A DNA stretch of 64,000 bases from Deinococcus sp. HSC-46F16 (GTDB taxonomy: Bacteria > Deinococcota > Deinococci > Deinococcales > Deinococcaceae), in the NCBI RefSeq assembly GCF_024171495.1, contig NZ_JALJZW010000004.1, forward strand, positions 191,001 through 255,000, in the 5' to 3' direction. The position numbers were made by a program, and so were the translations under genes. The notes below the pieces were generated by a model. The model worked only from the letters and a program-made list of their open reading frames with translations. It was not told the origin of the DNA and ran no database searches. Of this stretch, positions 46,799 to 61,443 are shown piece by piece; the stretch's first letter is position 1; each line of letters starts with the position of its first letter.

Positions 46799-48031
46799 AT
46801 GAAGCGTGCCCGTGTCCTCCTGCTCTCCCTTGGCCTGCTGGGAGTCTCGGCCCTCGCCGCGCCGCGTCTCGTCCCGCTTCCCACTCCACCCGTGACTGAC
46901 CTCCCCGAACTCCAGCCCGAGCCGCCACGCCCGCAGCCCCTCGCGCCGCTCCTCCCGCTGGACGTGGCGCCCGCGCCGACTCCCCGGCCCTCCCCCACCC
47001 CGGCGGCCACCTACCGCCCGAGTGACCCCCTCTGGCCGCGGCAGTGGAACCTGGCCGCGATCCGGATGCCGGGGGCGTGGGGGCAGCTCGCGGGTACGGG
47101 GCGGGGCGCTCCGGTAACCGTGGCGGTGCTGGACACCGGGTACGTCAGCACGCCGGAACTCGCCGGACGGCTGGTGAACGGCTACGACTTCGTGTCGGAC
47201 GCGGCGCGGGCCGGGGACGGCGACGGGCGCGACCGGGACGCGAGCGGCGTGGGCGAGGCCGCCTACCACGCCGAGGTGATCGGGAACCTGATCGGCGCGG
47301 CGCACGACGGGCGCGGCATGGCGGGCATCAACCCCCGTGCCCGCATGGTGCAGGTGCGGGTGGCGGGGCAGGACGGGCTGGTGGACCCGCAGGACCTCGC
47401 GGACGGGATTCGGTGGGCGGCGGGCCTGCCGGTGGCGGGGGCGCCCGTGAATCCATACCCGGCACGGGTGCTCAACCTCAGCCTGTATGCCGACTTCATC
47501 CCGCTGACCGGGTGTGACGCCCGCATTCAGGCCGCCGTGGACGCGGTGACGGCGCGGGGGGTGCTGGTCGTCGCCGGGGCCGCCAACGACGGGGCCGACG
47601 CCGCCGGGTACTCGCCCGCCGGGTGCCAGAACGTCCTGACCGTAACCAGCGTGTCGGAGGGGGGGCAGCGGCCCGGCTACGCCAACTGGGGCCGCACGGT
47701 GGCCCTGGCCGCACCCGGCGGCGAGCGGGGGCGAGGCATTCTGGCGAGCAGCGTGACCGGGCCGGGCGGCGAGCGCAGTCCCGACGGCACCAGCCTCGCC
47801 GCGCCGCACGTGTCGGGGGTTGCCAGCCTGCTGTTCGGGCTGAAGCCCACGCTGACCCCCGCGCAGGTCTCGGGGCTGCTGACCCGCACGGCCACGCCCT
47901 TTCCGGGCGGGCGCTGCGACTCCGACGCCCGCAAGACGTGTGGGGCGGGGACCCTAAATGCGGAGGCGGCGGTGCGGGCTGTGCTGGCCCCCTCCCCCAC
48001 CGGGACGCTCCGCCCCGCAGGGCTGCGTTAG
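46799..48031 (+). CDS. Secreted subtilisin-like serine protease (S8)
   Basis: 410 residues with a signal peptide ([21 protein letters not shown]), a ~60-residue Pro-rich spacer, and an S8 catalytic domain. Catalytic Asp is in [12 protein letters not shown], His in [23 protein letters not shown] (a variant of HGTHVAG), oxyanion Asn in [11 protein letters not shown], and Ser in [17 protein letters not shown]. No long N-terminal inhibitor propeptide is evident. The start has CAGACT 6 nt upstream, a TANNNT variant, so it is probably leaderless. Confidence 0.92.
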   Translation: MKRARVLLLSLGLLGVSALAAPRLVPLPTPPVTDLPELQPEPPRPQPLAPLLPLDVAPAPTPRPSPTPAATYRPSDPLWPRQWNLAAIRMPGAWGQLAGTGRGAPVTVAVLDTGYVSTPELAGRLVNGYDFVSDAARAGDGDGRDRDASGVGEAAYHAEVIGNLIGAAHDGRGMAGINPRARMVQVRVAGQDGLVDPQDLADGIRWAAGLPVAGAPVNPYPARVLNLSLYADFIPLTGCDARIQAAVDAVTARGVLVVAGAANDGADAAGYSPAGCQNVLTVTSVSEGGQRPGYANWGRTVALAAPGGERGRGILASSVTGPGGERSPDGTSLAAPHVSGVASLLFGLKPTLTPAQVSGLLTRTATPFPGGRCDSDARKTCGAGTLNAEAAVRAVLAPSPTGTLRPAGLR

Positions 48032-49069
48032 GCTGAGAGCCATGAAGACCCGGAGGACCCCGTGAACGCTCCCGCGTGGCGCATCTGGCTGGTGGTCGCC
48101 CTGATGTGCGGCTGGGGCATCCTGGGGATTCGCTTCGGGCAACGGGGCGACCTGATTTTCGCGCTGCTGTGCGCGGCCCTCTTTCTGAACAACGCCGTGA
48201 CCCTGTGGCGGCTCACCCGCAACGGCAAGTAGCTGGCGCAGAGTCACGCGGCCCAGTCGCCAGCCCGGCGTGCGCGAGTACGCGATCAACTCCCGCACTG
48301 GCAGCACCACCCGAGCGGACCTCCACGTCTGCGAGGGCTTGTGCAGTGCCCAGCCCCCTCCCAGAGTGACGGCGGCATGCTGAACAGCCCCGGCCGCGTC
48401 GCGCCACACCAACACCGTTCCCGGCTGGTCGTCGCGGCCACCGGGCTGGGTGCGCTCCGCCAGAAACGCTTCGAAGGGGGTGCGCTGCATCCACTCCCGC
48501 TCGGCCCCCGGTACGCCCGCCGCGCCCATCACGGTGCCGAAGCAGTTGGGGCCGCTGGCATGGGGAAAGGTACCCGCCAGTTCACGCGCTCCGGGGAGGA
48601 TGGTCGCCGCTGCGTCCCAGACGTGTTCCGGCACCTCATCCCGGCGGCACGCCCGCTGATCCTGCGCGACCACCCTTGCCAGTACGGCAGGCGACAGCAG
48701 CGACGGCCACCACACGAAGCGCGAGCCGGGGAGGTGGGGCAGGAGGTCGGCGAAGTCCCGGACGTGGGGCACGGCACCCCGCCCATGCCGCACCTGTGCC
48801 CGCACCAGGGCACGCTGCGTGGCAGTCGGGAGGGCCAGCCACTCCTCCTCGGTGAGCCAGGCGACGTGATCGGCTCCGGGTGCGACTCCCCAGAGCGCGA
48901 AGGTGTCCCGCGCCTCGGGGGTGAGCCTTGCCTCTGCCCGGGGTTCAGCGTGTAGCCCCAGCGCCCGCACCTCCTCCCCCGTCAGGAAGAAAGGCTGACG
49001 CTCCAGGGCCAGCCACCCGGCCCACAAGCCCAGCAAGTCCGGCGAGACGAGGATGTTCAGGACGTGCAT
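47954..49069 (-). CDS. NlpC/P60-like cysteine-protein of unknown function with antisense C-terminal run-on
   Basis: 372 codons from ATG 49069 ([16 protein letters not shown]). Residues ~165-270 contain [11 protein letters not shown], then [12 protein letters not shown] and [16 protein letters not shown]: a Cys followed by a His in a beta strand, the order used by NlpC/P60/CHAP amidases. Catalysis is an inference. No signal peptide is seen. After residue ~275 the frame runs opposite the 56-residue membrane protein and the S8 gene end for about 100 codons without family-like features, so the functional protein probably ends earlier or the natural stop was lost. The start was set to the first plausible ATG. 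Confidence 0.6.
   Translation of the reverse strand: MHVLNILVSPDLLGLWAGWLALERQPFFLTGEEVRALGLHAEPRAEARLTPEARDTFALWGVAPGADHVAWLTEEEWLALPTATQRALVRAQVRHGRGAVPHVRDFADLLPHLPGSRFVWWPSLLSPAVLARVVAQDQRACRRDEVPEHVWDAAATILPGARELAGTFPHASGPNCFGTVMGAAGVPGAEREWMQRTPFEAFLAERTQPGGRDDQPGTVLVWRDAAGAVQHAAVTLGGGWALHKPSQTWRSARVVLPVRELIAYSRTPGWRLGRVTLRQLLAVAGEPPQGHGVVQKEGRAQQRENQVAPLPEANPQDAPAAHQGDHQPDAPRGSVHGVLRVFMALSLTQPCGAERPGGGGGQHSPHRRLRI
48029..48034 (+). promoter_or_regulatory. Leaderless promoter -10 of the mini-ORF/small membrane protein unit
   Basis: TAGGCT, overlapping the S8 protease stop codon, followed by 7 nt and ATG 48042. Confidence 0.6.
48042..48065 (+). CDS. Leaderless 7-codon upstream ORF (MKTRRTP) coupled to a small membrane protein
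   Basis: ATG 48042 is 7 nt after TAGGCT. The frame encodes MKTRRTP and ends in TGA 48063-48065, overlapping the next start (GTGA). Inside it lies CGGAGGA (48051-48057), a Shine-Dalgarno sequence for the downstream GTG. The layout is the same as upstream of aroC. Confidence 0.5.
   Translation: MKTRRTP
48062..48232 (+). CDS. 56-residue membrane protein
   Basis: Starts GTG 48062 behind GGAGGA and encodes [20 protein letters not shown], then [20 protein letters not shown], then [16 protein letters not shown]: two transmembrane helices joined by a short charged turn. No family recognised. It lies opposite the extended 3' part of the minus-strand NlpC-like gene; its Shine-Dalgarno sequence, leaderless mini-ORF and hydrophobic pattern argue that it is real. 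Confidence 0.6.
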   Translation: MNAPAWRIWLVVALMCGWGILGIRFGQRGDLIFALLCAALFLNNAVTLWRLTRNGK

Positions 49070-49122
49070 GTCCCGCACTCTCTCACGCCCGGCGCCGCAC
49101 CCCATCCGTCAAACGGCCTGCC

Positions 49123-49443
49123 TCACAGCGGCTCGACGTAGACCTCGCCCGTCTCCAGCACCGTGCGGTAGAGCTTGACGGGCTTGACGGCTGGGAGTGC
49201 CTTCGCCTTGCCGGTGGCAAGTTCAAATTTGCCGCCGTGCTTGGCGCAGGTGATGCGCCCGGCGCTCACCTCGCCTCCCAGCAGCGGGTAATCCTTGTGG
49301 GTGCAGTTGTTGCGCAGGGCGTAGAACCCGCCCTCGTAGCGGACGACCACCACGCTGAGGCCGTCCACCATGACCTCGGTCTGGCTGCCCTCCGGCAGTT
49401 CCGCCTCCAGCCCAACCCGCACCCGCCCGTGTGTCTCGCTCAT
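49123..49443 (-). CDS. Rieske [2Fe-2S] ferredoxin-like protein (NirD/dioxygenase-ferredoxin type)
   Basis: A 106-residue soluble single-domain Rieske protein with cluster ligands [11 protein letters not shown] (Cys-x-His) and [13 protein letters not shown] (Cys-x-x-His). It lacks a signal or anchor, so it is a cytoplasmic electron carrier; partner unknown. ATG 49443 lies 7 nt after TAGACT on the minus strand. Its cluster would be supplied by the suf products. Confidence 0.9.
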   Translation of the reverse strand: MSETHGRVRVGLEAELPEGSQTEVMVDGLSVVVVRYEGGFYALRNNCTHKDYPLLGGEVSAGRITCAKHGGKFELATGKAKALPAVKPVKLYRTVLETGEVYVEPL

Positions 49444-49450
49444 CGGGGCG

Positions 49451-49456
49451 AGTCTA
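49451..49456 (-). promoter_or_regulatory. Leaderless promoter -10 of the Rieske gene
   Basis: TAGACT on the minus strand, 7 nt before ATG 49443. Confidence 0.65.
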
Positions 49457-49486
49457 GCGGGCGGGTGCGGGTTGGACCGGCGGGGC

Positions 49487-50485
<999 letters not shown>

Positions 50486-50551
50486 GGTGGGGTACCTCCG
50501 GGAAAGGTGGGGAACAAAGATGTGTCGCCGCAGAGCGGCGGACCGCACAGC

Positions 50552-50557
50552 AGCATA
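50552..50557 (-). promoter_or_regulatory. Probable -10 of the prs promoter
   Basis: TATGCT on the minus strand, about 66 nt before GTG 50485. The leader contains a small GC hairpin, CGCCGC-TCT-GCGGCG. Confidence 0.45.
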
Positions 50558-50583
50558 CCCGCCCCGAACACATTCACGCGGGG

Positions 50584-50628
50584 GGGCGGGGGAGCGGTCC
50601 CCCCCTCAGGAACACCGCTCCCCCGCCC
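50584..50628 (-). terminator. Long hairpin after dnaJ
   Basis: GGGCGGGGGAGCGGT (50584-50598) pairs with ACCGCTCCCCCGCCC (50614-50628), a 15-bp perfect stem just after the dnaJ stop; no T-run. Confidence 0.65.
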
Positions 50629-50641
50629 ACCGTGATGAGGA

Positions 50642-51766
<1,125 letters not shown>

Positions 51767-51838
51767 GATGTCGTTTTGCCGGGCCTGCACCCGACCTCCG
51801 GGGTCAGGTTAACACGACCGGACTCAAGAAAAGTAGGT

Positions 51839-51870
51839 GTGGCCCGACAGATCGGCGTCTGCCGGGCCAC
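51839..51870 (-). terminator. Rho-independent terminator of tdh
   Basis: GTGGCCCGACAGA (51839-51851) pairs with TCTGCCGGGCCAC (51858-51870), one G-U; on the minus strand ACCTACTTTTCTT follows. Confidence 0.75.
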
Positions 51871-51892
51871 GGCCCTGGGGTTCACCCGCCAC

Positions 51893-52975
<1,083 letters not shown>

Positions 52976-53084
52976 GGCAGGGGGTCCTCAGGGTGGGGAG
53001 TGGGGCGGCGGGCAGCAACCCCCGCAGGATACCGCCCGGCCCCCGGCGGGACGGTCACGGCCTGCCCACGGCGCGCGGCCGCGC

Positions 53085-53090
53085 TAGCCT
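53085..53090 (+). promoter_or_regulatory. Leaderless promoter -10 of the 141-residue protein gene
   Basis: TAGCCT, 6 nt, ATG 53097. Confidence 0.6.
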
Positions 53091-53096
53091 GCCCGC

Positions 53097-53522
53097 ATGA
53101 GCCAGCCCATGAACCCCCAGCAGCAGTTTCGCAGCACCCAGAGCGGGCGCAATGTCGTGCCCGGTTGGATGAACCTTGTGCCGGGGCAGCCCGACACGGT
53201 GGAGATTCAGCTCGACCTCGACCCCGCAGACCACCGCCGCGACCACGCCCTGCTGCTCGTCGAATACTGGGCGACGCCGGAGGACGTGACCCTGCAGAGC
53301 ATTCTGCCGGTGCGGGCCTTCCGGGAGGCGGCGGACGGCTGGTGCGTGTTCGTGCCGTCGGGGGGGCGGGTGCTGATCCGGGCCATCGACCCGCAGCCCG
53401 CGCCCCCGGTGCTGGCGAGCCACTGGCTGAACATCGAGCCGCAGACCCCGGCGGGCACAGAGGTCAGTGTGGCCGTGAAGTTTCCCGGCAGCGCGGAGGG
53501 TGCGGCCCCGCTGAGTAGCTGA
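53097..53522 (+). CDS. Hypothetical protein, 141 residues
   Basis: A soluble protein with a Gln/Asn-rich start (MSQPMNPQQQFRSTQSGRN) and a beta-rich remainder (DTVEIQLDLDPADHRRDHALLLVEYWATPEDVTLQSILPV; SHWLNIEPQTPAGTEVSVAVKF). No family is recognised and no signal peptide is seen. It is a single leaderless gene, convergent with mqnB (19-bp gap). Confidence 0.65.
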   Translation: MSQPMNPQQQFRSTQSGRNVVPGWMNLVPGQPDTVEIQLDLDPADHRRDHALLLVEYWATPEDVTLQSILPVRAFREAADGWCVFVPSGGRVLIRAIDPQPAPPVLASHWLNIEPQTPAGTEVSVAVKFPGSAEGAAPLSS

Positions 53523-53541
53523 GCCGTTTGGTCACGTTCGG

Positions 53542-54177
53542 TCAGCCCGACGCCCCCGCCAGCAGCCCCTCCAGGCCCCGGCGGGTGGCGGCGAGGGCGT
53601 CGGGGATGCGCCACGCCGCCCGGTCGCGGGGGCCGACCGGATTGCTCACGCCGCGCACCTCCAGCGCCGGAGTACCCGCCAGCAGGGCGGCGTGGGCCAC
53701 CCCCGCCCCCTCCATGCCCTCAGTCAGAGCGCCGGGGTAACGGGCGGTGAGCCCCTCTGCCCCCTCGCGGCTGCCCGTCACCGTGCTGAGGGTGAGGGTG
53801 GGGCCGTAGGCAGCCCCCAGCCGGGCGGCGAGGGCCTGTGCTTCCTCCCACACATCGAAGACCCCCGCGTGGGCTCCCTCCGGCAGCACCGACAGCCCCA
53901 GCGCGTCCAGTTCCAGGAACGCCCCACCGTCCCACGCGCCGAGGTCGGCCTGCACGATCCGCGACGACACCGCGAGGTCACCGGGCACGAGGCCGCTTCC
54001 CGGATACGCCCCGCCGATACCCGCACTCACGGCGAGATCGTAGCGCCCCTGGCCCAGCGCCGACGCCGTGGCCAGGGCCGCCGCGACTGGGCCGACCCCA
54101 CTGACCACCACGTCGGCGGGAAGGTCGGTGAGGCGGGCGGCTTCCCCGGCGGTGGCGACGACGATCAGGACGCGCAT
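53542..54177 (-). CDS. mqnB: Futalosine hydrolase
   Basis: 211 residues; cleaves futalosine to hypoxanthine and dehypoxanthine-futalosine in the alternative menaquinone pathway. It has the nucleoside-phosphorylase fold: VVATAGEAARL, VVSGVGPVAAALATASAL, VSAGIGGAYPGSGLVPGDLAVSSRIVQADLG, and LTEGMEGAGVAHAALLAGTPALEVRGVSNPVGPRD, the MqnB signature. ATG 54177 lies 7 nt after TACGTT on the minus strand. Confidence 0.9.
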   Translation of the reverse strand: MRVLIVVATAGEAARLTDLPADVVVSGVGPVAAALATASALGQGRYDLAVSAGIGGAYPGSGLVPGDLAVSSRIVQADLGAWDGGAFLELDALGLSVLPEGAHAGVFDVWEEAQALAARLGAAYGPTLTLSTVTGSREGAEGLTARYPGALTEGMEGAGVAHAALLAGTPALEVRGVSNPVGPRDRAAWRIPDALAATRRGLEGLLAGASG

Positions 54178-54184
54178 GCTCCAC

Positions 54185-54190
54185 AACGTA
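54185..54190 (-). promoter_or_regulatory. Leaderless promoter -10 of mqnB
   Basis: TACGTT on the minus strand, 7 nt before ATG 54177. Confidence 0.55.
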
Positions 54191-54233
54191 GCGCCCCAGC
54201 CGGAGCCGGGGCGCTGCACGTATTTGGAAGCGG

Positions 54234-54653
54234 TTACTCCGCGACCTTCAGCCGCACGTCCACATTGCCGCGCGTCGCCACGCTGTAGGGGCAGACCTCG
54301 TGGGCGGCGTGCATCAGCGCCTCGCCCTGCTCGCGGGTCAGGCCGGGAAAGCGGCCTTCGAGTTCCACGTCGAGGGCGAAGGCCAGCCCGCTTTTTTGCA
54401 GCCCCACGCGGGCGGTGATCGTGCTGTCCTCGCTCAGCTCGATCTTCTGGCGGCGGGCCACCACGCCCAGGGCGCCCTGGAAGCAGGACGCGTACCCAGC
54501 GGCGAACAGTTGCTCGGGGTTGGTGCCGGGGCCGCCGTCGCCGCCGATCTCGGCGGGCACGCTGAGGTCGAGGTCCAGGCGGCCGTCCGTACTGCGGGTG
54601 TGGCCCCCGCGTCCCCCGGTGGCGCTCGCTTCTGCGGTGTAGAGGTTGCTCAT
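54234..54653 (-). CDS. Ohr/OsmC-family organic hydroperoxide reductase
   Basis: 139 residues with the two active-site cysteines of the Ohr subfamily: AAGYASCFQGALGVVAR and HEVCPYSVATRGNVDV, and the N-terminal YTAEASATGGRGGHTRSTDG with the typical TNPEQLFAAGY stretch. It reduces organic peroxides using lipoylated proteins, which fits lipA/lipB elsewhere in the window. ATG 54653 is chosen over ATG 54662 by comparison with the family (MSNLYTAEA). Confidence 0.92.
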   Translation of the reverse strand: MSNLYTAEASATGGRGGHTRSTDGRLDLDLSVPAEIGGDGGPGTNPEQLFAAGYASCFQGALGVVARRQKIELSEDSTITARVGLQKSGLAFALDVELEGRFPGLTREQGEALMHAAHEVCPYSVATRGNVDVRLKVAE

Positions 54654-54681
54654 GGGCGGCATGATGACGCGTCCGGCAGAC

Positions 54682-54714
54682 AAAAGAAAGGACGCCTGCC
54701 CACGCAAGCGTCCT
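54682..54714 (-). terminator. Rho-independent terminator of the nfeD-flotillin operon
   Basis: AGGACGC (54689-54695) and GCGTCCT (54708-54714) pair; on the minus strand TTCTTTTG follows. Confidence 0.75.
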
Positions 54715-54738
54715 GGGTGGACTGGGTGGCCCGAAGAT

Positions 54739-56334
<1,596 letters not shown>

Positions 56335-56368
56335 GCGAGGCTCCTTGAGGAGAGAAAGGGCGTGAGGG

Positions 56369-56878
56369 TCAGAGGTCGCGCCCGTCCCAGGCGCCCACGT
56401 CGAGGATGCCGCCCTGCACGCCCAGGACAATCACGGCGTCCCCGGTCTTCAGGGCGTCGGTGCTGCGGGCGAGGGCATGTTCGATCTGTCCGGCCACCGT
56501 GACGGCCACCTTGCCGGGACGCCCCGGCGCGGGGGGCACGAGCACCTTGCCCGTGCGCCCGGTGAGCCGCCCCGCCCCGCCACTGACCTCGCCGCGCGTG
56601 CGGGCCAGCCGGAAGGCGAAGGCCGTAAAGGCCCCGACTGCCAGCCCGGTCACCAGGGCCATGACGAGCCGCCCCACCCCGCCCAGGCCCAGCAGCCCCG
56701 CGACGGTCCCCGCCAGCCCGAAAAAGGCCGCGAAGCTCACCACCGAGCGCAGCGAGAACCACGAGGCGAGGTCCCCCGCCTCCGGGTGGTCGTCGGGCGC
56801 GGCGTGATCGTGCCCGCCCACCAGCGACAGCACCAGCAGGCCGCCGCCCACGATCAGGCACAGCAGATAGAAATCCAT
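56369..56878 (-). CDS. NfeD-like membrane protein (flotillin partner)
   Basis: 169 residues: an N-terminal helix (YLLCLIVGGGLLVLSLVGG), a His/Asp-rich loop GGHDHAAPDDHPEAG, two more helices (VVSFAAFFGLAGTVAGLLG and LVMALVTGLAVGAFTAFAF) and a C-terminal OB-fold domain (LTGRTGKVLVPPAPGRPGKV … DAVIVLGVQGGILDV). This is the short NfeD1b/YuaF form that is paired with flotillin; the pair is co-transcribed with a 34-bp gap. GAGGAGG precedes ATG. Confidence 0.85.
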   Translation of the reverse strand: MDFYLLCLIVGGGLLVLSLVGGHDHAAPDDHPEAGDLASWFSLRSVVSFAAFFGLAGTVAGLLGLGGVGRLVMALVTGLAVGAFTAFAFRLARTRGEVSGGAGRLTGRTGKVLVPPAPGRPGKVAVTVAGQIEHALARSTDALKTGDAVIVLGVQGGILDVGAWDGRDL

Positions 56879-56935
56879 GTCCAGGGTGTCCTCCTCGCCT
56901 TAAGGTACGCGGGGAGGGGGGCGGGAGTTGCCTCA

Positions 56936-57036
56936 AAGCGGCCAGCCGCCAGCTTCCAGCGACCGGCATGAAAAGAGGCGGAGCGCTTATGCCCCAGCGC
57001 TCCGCCTCACTCCCGGTGTTGCTGGCGGCTGGCCGC
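56936..57036 (-). repeat. GCCAGC repeats flanking the pdxH terminator
   Basis: GCGGCCAGCCGCCAGC (56938-…) and its inverted counterpart CTGGCGGCTGGCC (57019-…) flank a 13-bp hairpin GAGGCGGAGCGCT (56975-56987) / AGCGCTCCGCCTC (56996-57008). On the minus strand the hairpin is followed by TTTT, so it is the rho-independent terminator of mutM-pdxH inside a larger nested palindrome. Confidence 0.65.
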
Positions 57037-57038
57037 CC

Positions 57039-57683
57039 CTACGGCATCAACCGCTCCACCCGCCACCCGTCCCCTGCCCGCGCGTACCGGAAGCGGTCGT
57101 GCATCCGGTTGCGGCGGCCCTGCCAGAACTCCCACTCGGAGACGACGACGCGGTACCCGCCCCAGAAATCGGGCTTGGGAACGGGCGTGCCCTCCGGGTA
57201 ACGGGCCTGCAAGTCGGCGAACTTGGCCTCCAGCGCCCCCCGGTTTTCTATGGGCGCACTCTGCGGGTCGCTGGCGTGGGCGGCGAGCTGGCTCTGGTAG
57301 GGCCGGGCGTGGAAGTAGGCGGTGCTCTCGTCCTCGGAGACGCGCTCGACCCGGCCGTAGGCCCGCACCTGCCGCTCCAGCTCGGCCCAGTGGAACAGCA
57401 CCTCGGCCTGCGCGTTGGCGGCGAGGTCTTGGCCCTTGCGCGAGTCGTAGTTGGTGTAGAAGGTCAGGCCATCCTCCTCCGCCCCGCGCAGCAGCACCGT
57501 GCGTACCGAGGGCCGCCCGGCGGCGTCGGCGGTGGCGAGACTGAGGGCATACGGCTCGCGCAGGTCGGCGGCGATGGCTTCCTCCAGCCAGGCCCGGAAC
57601 TGGAGGAGCGGGTCGGGGTTGAGGTCGGCGCGGCGCAACTCGGCGCGGGTGTACGACAGACGCAGGCGGGTGAGGTCGGTCAT
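57039..57683 (-). CDS. pdxH: Pyridoxamine 5'-phosphate oxidase
   Basis: 214 residues; FMN-dependent last step of pyridoxal phosphate synthesis/salvage. Signatures: [53 protein letters not shown], then [20 protein letters not shown] and the C-terminal [33 protein letters not shown] 57683 has GGAGGA upstream and overlaps the mutM stop (ATGA), so the two genes are coupled. Confidence 0.94.
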   Translation of the reverse strand: MTDLTRLRLSYTRAELRRADLNPDPLLQFRAWLEEAIAADLREPYALSLATADAAGRPSVRTVLLRGAEEDGLTFYTNYDSRKGQDLAANAQAEVLFHWAELERQVRAYGRVERVSEDESTAYFHARPYQSQLAAHASDPQSAPIENRGALEAKFADLQARYPEGTPVPKPDFWGGYRVVVSEWEFWQGRRNRMHDRFRYARAGDGWRVERLMP

Positions 57684-58510
57684 GCGGGGTCCTCCGTTCG
57701 CCGGGGCTGACAGTGGGGGCAGAAGTGGGTGCCGCGCTGCGCGAGCACGATTTTCTGAATGGGCGTGCCGCAACGGGGGCAGGGCTTCCCGGTCTGGCCG
57801 TAGACGGCGTGGCGGGTCTGGAAGGCGCCCGGTTCACCGTCGTGCTGGCGGTAATTGCCCAGGCCGTCGCCTAGAGAACTGCCACCTGCCTCGACCGCCT
57901 CGTGCATGACTTCGCGGACAGCGTGATAGAGGCGGCTCGCCTCCTCCGGGGTCAGGCGGGTCTGAGCGGGGTGAATGCGGGCACGCCACAGGCTCTCGTC
58001 GGCGTAGATGTTGCCCACGCCGCTGACCGGCTTTTGCGAGAGCAGCCAGGGCTTGACGGCTCCGGCAGTCGCGGCCTGCCGCACGAACTCCTCTTCCTGG
58101 AAGTCCTCCGAGAGCGGCTCCGGCCCCATCCCCAGCAGGGTGGGCATCCCGGTGTAGACCCCGCGCGGCACGACCGCCATCTTGCCGAAGCGCCGGGGGT
58201 CGTGGAAGTAGAGGGTGCCCGCGTCGGTGGTCAGCGTGACGCGGGTGTGCGGCCCTTCCTCCAGCCGGAAGCCGCCGGTCATGCCCAGATGCACGATCAG
58301 GTCGTGTTCCTCGCCGTCCGCCTCGGCGGCCGCGAGGTGCAGCATCAGATACTTGCCCCGGCGCGACAGGCCGCTGACCTGCCGCCCATGCGCGAGGTGG
58401 GTGTCGCGGTAGCGGTGCGGCGCGTCGTGTGTGACGCTGAGGATGGTGCGCCCGGCGAGCAGCGGCTCAATCTTGCGGCGCGTGGTTTCCACCTCGGGCA
58501 GTTCGGGCAT
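57680..58510 (-). CDS. mutM: Formamidopyrimidine-DNA glycosylase (MutM/Fpg)
   Basis: 276 residues; removes 8-oxoguanine and formamidopyrimidines and cuts at the abasic site. Catalytic N-terminal proline in [18 protein letters not shown], the Lys in GKYLMLHL, H2TH motif [19 protein letters not shown], and the C-terminal zinc finger [28 protein letters not shown] 58510 is 6 nt after TATCCT on the minus strand; the mature enzyme needs Pro2 exposed. Confidence 0.96.
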   Translation of the reverse strand: MPELPEVETTRRKIEPLLAGRTILSVTHDAPHRYRDTHLAHGRQVSGLSRRGKYLMLHLAAAEADGEEHDLIVHLGMTGGFRLEEGPHTRVTLTTDAGTLYFHDPRRFGKMAVVPRGVYTGMPTLLGMGPEPLSEDFQEEEFVRQAATAGAVKPWLLSQKPVSGVGNIYADESLWRARIHPAQTRLTPEEASRLYHAVREVMHEAVEAGGSSLGDGLGNYRQHDGEPGAFQTRHAVYGQTGKPCPRCGTPIQKIVLAQRGTHFCPHCQPRRTEDPA

Positions 58511-58516
58511 GGGGCG

Positions 58517-58522
58517 AGGATA
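58517..58522 (-). promoter_or_regulatory. Leaderless promoter -10 of mutM-pdxH
   Basis: TATCCT on the minus strand, 6 nt before ATG 58510. Confidence 0.6.
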
Positions 58523-58560
58523 GCGGCCCCGCCCCCCCGAAACAGAGTGGAGCGCCGCCC

Positions 58561-58566
58561 TATTCT
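58561..58566 (+). promoter_or_regulatory. Leaderless promoter -10 of pcp
   Basis: TATTCT, 7 nt, ATG 58574. Confidence 0.6.
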
Positions 58567-58573
58567 GCCTGCC

Positions 58574-59212
58574 ATGCCCACGCTGCTGCTGACCGGTTTC
58601 GAGCCCTTCCACACCCACCCTGTCAACCCCAGCGCGGAGGCTGTGGGCACGCTGGACGGCCTGGAGGTCGGCGGCCTCCGCGTACAGTCGGCCCTGCTGC
58701 CCGTCGAGCCGCACGCGGCGGCGCACACCCTGCGCGGCCTGCTCGCCACCCACCAGCCGGACGCGGTGCTGCTGACCGGCCTCGCGGCGGGCCGCCCGCA
58801 GGTCACGCTGGAGCGGGTCGCGGTGAACGTGATGGACTTCGCCATCCCCGACAACGCGGGCCAAATCTACCGCGACGCTCCCGCCTGCACGGACGCCAGC
58901 GCACCCGCCGCCTTCCTCTCCACCCTCCCCCTGCGTCCCATCCTTGCCGCGTGGCGGGAGGCCGGGATTCCAGGGCACATCAGCAACACGGCGGGCCTGT
59001 ACGTCTGTAACGTCGTGATGTACCACGCCCTGCATGCGCTGGCGGCGTCGGGCCGCGCGGGGGTGCCCTGCGGCTTTCTGCACGTGCCCGCGAATGCCGA
59101 AGTCGCCCTTGCCGTGCCCGAGGACCGCCCCGCCCTCCCCTACCTGCCCCAGCCCGAGATCACGCGGGCGGTGCGGGTGGCGGTGGAGGTGCTCGCGGGC
59201 CGCCTGAATTGA
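58574..59212 (+). CDS. pcp: Pyroglutamyl-peptidase I
   Basis: 212 residues; cytoplasmic cysteine peptidase (C15) removing N-terminal pyroglutamate. LLTGFEPFHTHPVNPSAEAV at the N-terminus, the Glu motif GLAAGRPQVTLERVAVN, the catalytic Cys in SNTAGLYVCNVVMYHAL and the His in CGFLHVPANAEVA. The start is fixed by TATTCT. It converges with the next minus-strand gene. Confidence 0.93.
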   Translation: MPTLLLTGFEPFHTHPVNPSAEAVGTLDGLEVGGLRVQSALLPVEPHAAAHTLRGLLATHQPDAVLLTGLAAGRPQVTLERVAVNVMDFAIPDNAGQIYRDAPACTDASAPAAFLSTLPLRPILAAWREAGIPGHISNTAGLYVCNVVMYHALHALAASGRAGVPCGFLHVPANAEVALAVPEDRPALPYLPQPEITRAVRVAVEVLAGRLN

Positions 59213-59216
59213 GGGT

Positions 59217-59522
59217 CTACGGAAAGGGGGCCTTCCCCGCCACCCAGCCGCCTCCCGGCCCCCCCGCCCAGTGCCACTCGCCGGGACCCTCCGGCTTGAG
59301 GCGCAGCGCCTCCGCCACCGCCACCAGCGGCACCCGCCGGGCAAAGCGGGTGCGGGCGTGCCACAGCGCCAGGGCGCGGGCCGGGTCGCCGGGCCGCAGG
59401 CCGCGCAGGGCCGCGTCTGCCCGGTTCACGGCGAGGTCGAAGAGGGCGGGGGGCACCTCCCCGGCGGGCGCGGCGGCGTCCGCACCAGGCGGGTTCAGGA
59501 ACGGGCGGTCGTCGGGGGGCAT
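59217..59522 (-). CDS. 101-residue protein downstream of the TPR/BTAD regulator
   Basis: A soluble Ala/Pro/Gly-rich protein (LFDLAVNRADAALRGLRPGDPARALALWHARTRFARRVPLVAVAEALRLK) of unknown family; the middle is helical. ATG 59522 starts 12 nt after the regulator stop with AAGGGG upstream, so it is co-transcribed with the regulator. Role unknown. Confidence 0.6.
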   Translation of the reverse strand: MPPDDRPFLNPPGADAAAPAGEVPPALFDLAVNRADAALRGLRPGDPARALALWHARTRFARRVPLVAVAEALRLKPEGPGEWHWAGGPGGGWVAGKAPFP

Positions 59523-59534
59523 GGGCGCTGCCCC

Positions 59535-61421
<1,887 letters not shown>

Positions 61422-61431
61422 CGTTTGTGGT

Positions 61432-61438
61432 TACAATA
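61432..61438. promoter_or_regulatory. Overlapping divergent -10 elements of the regulator and peptide genes
   Basis: Plus strand: TACAAT (61432-61437), 6 nt, ATG 61444. Minus strand: TATTGT (61438-61433), 11 nt, ATG 61421. The two -10 elements occupy the same bases, so RNA polymerase could serve only one direction at a time. No -35 was found for either. Confidence 0.55.
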
Positions 61439-61443
61439 CCGCC

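Noticed and set aside
51806..51834. HspR/HAIR operator before dnaJ
   Set aside because: Only one half (CTTGAGT) is present; the facing ACTCAAG at the required spacing is missing.
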